Shown: positions 63,578 through 64,000 of the stretch, piece by piece
Layout: every line of letters begins with the position of its first letter
Numbering within the stretch: position 1 is the stretch's first letter
NCBI GenBank assembly: GCA_963849005.1
Contig: CAWKGC010000007.1
Location: 62,001-126,000 of the forward strand
Direction of reading: 5' to 3'
Source: CAWKGC01 sp963849005
Lineage (GTDB): Bacteria > Pseudomonadota > Gammaproteobacteria > Burkholderiales > Usitatibacteraceae
DNA length: 64,000 nt
Notes under the pieces: generated by a model
What the model saw: only the letters and a program-made list of their open reading frames with translations
Database searches by the model: none
Told to the model about the DNA's origin: nothing
Translations under genes and position numbers: made by a program

Positions 63578-64000
63578 ATGAAATTCCAGGGAACCGACAC
63601 TTACGTCGCCGACGACGAGCTGAAGCTCGCCGTCAACGCCTCCGTCACGCTGGGCAGGCCGCTGCTCATCAAGGGCGAGCCGGGCACGGGCAAGACCATG
63701 CTCGCCGAGGAGGTCGCCAGGTCGCTCGGGCGGCCGCTCTACCAGTGGCACGTGAAATCGACCACGAAAGCGCAGCAGGGCCTCTACGAGTACGACGCGG
63801 TTTCCCGGCTGCGCGATTCCCAGCTCGGCGACCAGCGCGTCGGCGACATCGCCAACTACATCGTCAAGGGCGTCCTCTGGCAGGCCTTCGAGGAGGGCAC
63901 CCAGCCGGTGGTGCTCATCGACGAGATCGACAAGGCCGACATCGAGTTCCCCAACGACCTGCTGCGCGAGTTGGACCGCATGGAGTTCTACGTCTACGAG
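63578..64000 (+). CDS. MoxR-family AAA+ ATPase (5' part, runs off the window)
   Basis: The first 141 residues of a MoxR-type AAA+ ATPase. MKFQGTDTYVADDELKLAVNASVTLGRPLLIKGEPGTGKTMLAEEVARSLG holds Walker A (GEPGTGKT) and VLIDEIDKADIEFPNDLLRELDRMEFYVYE holds Walker B. STTKAQQGLYEYDAVSRLRDSQLGDQRV is the segment typical of the RavA/APE2220-like MoxR branch, whose members work as chaperones with VWA-domain partners usually encoded just downstream. That partner is outside the window. Confidence 0.92.
   Translation, partial: MKFQGTDTYVADDELKLAVNASVTLGRPLLIKGEPGTGKTMLAEEVARSLGRPLYQWHVKSTTKAQQGLYEYDAVSRLRDSQLGDQRVGDIANYIVKGVLWQAFEEGTQPVVLIDEIDKADIEFPNDLLRELDRMEFYVYE

Overview
The window is about two-thirds GC, densely packed, and carries only housekeeping and metabolic genes. 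There is no phage, plasmid, insertion sequence, CRISPR array, rRNA or tRNA that I can see. Protein sequences and gene order (gloB-methyltransferase-rnhA-dnaQ, aat-bpt, cysI-DUF934-cysH-cysD-cysN-cobA, tldD-tldE, and a soluble-domain/cytochrome b formate dehydrogenase) point to a betaproteobacterium, probably Burkholderiales- or Nitrosomonadales-like. The species cannot be told. About one gene in four is interrupted by single-base indels that split an otherwise intact protein between frames. I read these as sequencing or assembly errors, because essential genes (moaA, pyrD, cysI) are hit as often as dispensable ones. Where I give one CDS across several frames, this is why.

Layout. 1-6796: a peptide ABC transporter (binding protein, two permeases, fused double ATPase) followed by an exported M3 oligopeptidase. 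6800-11799: beta-oxidation genes (thiolase, FadJ-type hydratase/dehydrogenase) and a divergent acyl-CoA synthetase. 11786-16627: lytic transglycosylase, TldE/TldD, small exported protein. 17004-22022: acetyltransferase, GloB, methyltransferase, RNase HI, DnaQ and a GGDEF/EAL protein. 22103-22779: two small cytochromes c. 22838-29312: a long minus-strand run (malonyl-CoA decarboxylase, Aat, Bpt, PyrD, alanine dehydrogenase, RnfB-like protein, Nth, DUF1841). 29387-30881: aminotransferase and thioredoxin-like protein. 30891-40057: sulfate assimilation (cysK, rhodanese, cobA, cysN, cysD, cysH, DUF934, cysI, TauE-like permease) with a divergent CysB-type regulator. 40070-47915: Rieske-like protein, TetR-controlled RND pump, thioesterase, alpha/beta hydrolase and its TetR regulator. 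47959-60504: molybdenum cofactor genes (moeA, mobA, fdhD, moaA) back to back with a formate dehydrogenase operon. 60506-64000: small exported protein, SodC, a BRO-N-like membrane protein, a DUF4139 protein and the start of a MoxR ATPase.

The most unusual content is intergenic. A repeat unit of about 71 bp has a 41-nt loop with an invariant 19-nt core, enclosed by 15-16 bp arms that differ completely between copies yet pair perfectly within each copy. There are three whole copies (4523-4593, 4677-4747, 16870-16942) and one copy interrupted by a different hairpin. A second family, with ends reading GGGGTCAGAG, forms long inverted repeats at 13261-13350, 16700-16783 and 40785-40855. A third, 28-bp palindromic family occurs at 1695-1722 and 26546-26573. 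I do not recognise the first family.

Functionally, the clearest larger unit is formate oxidation: cofactor synthesis (MoaA, MobA, MoeA), sulfuration (FdhD), a TorD-type chaperone, and a periplasmic molybdopterin subunit with Fe-S and cytochrome b subunits passing electrons to quinone. The sulfate genes encode an APS-reductase-type pathway to sulfide, with siroheme precursor synthesis (CobA) in the same transcript.
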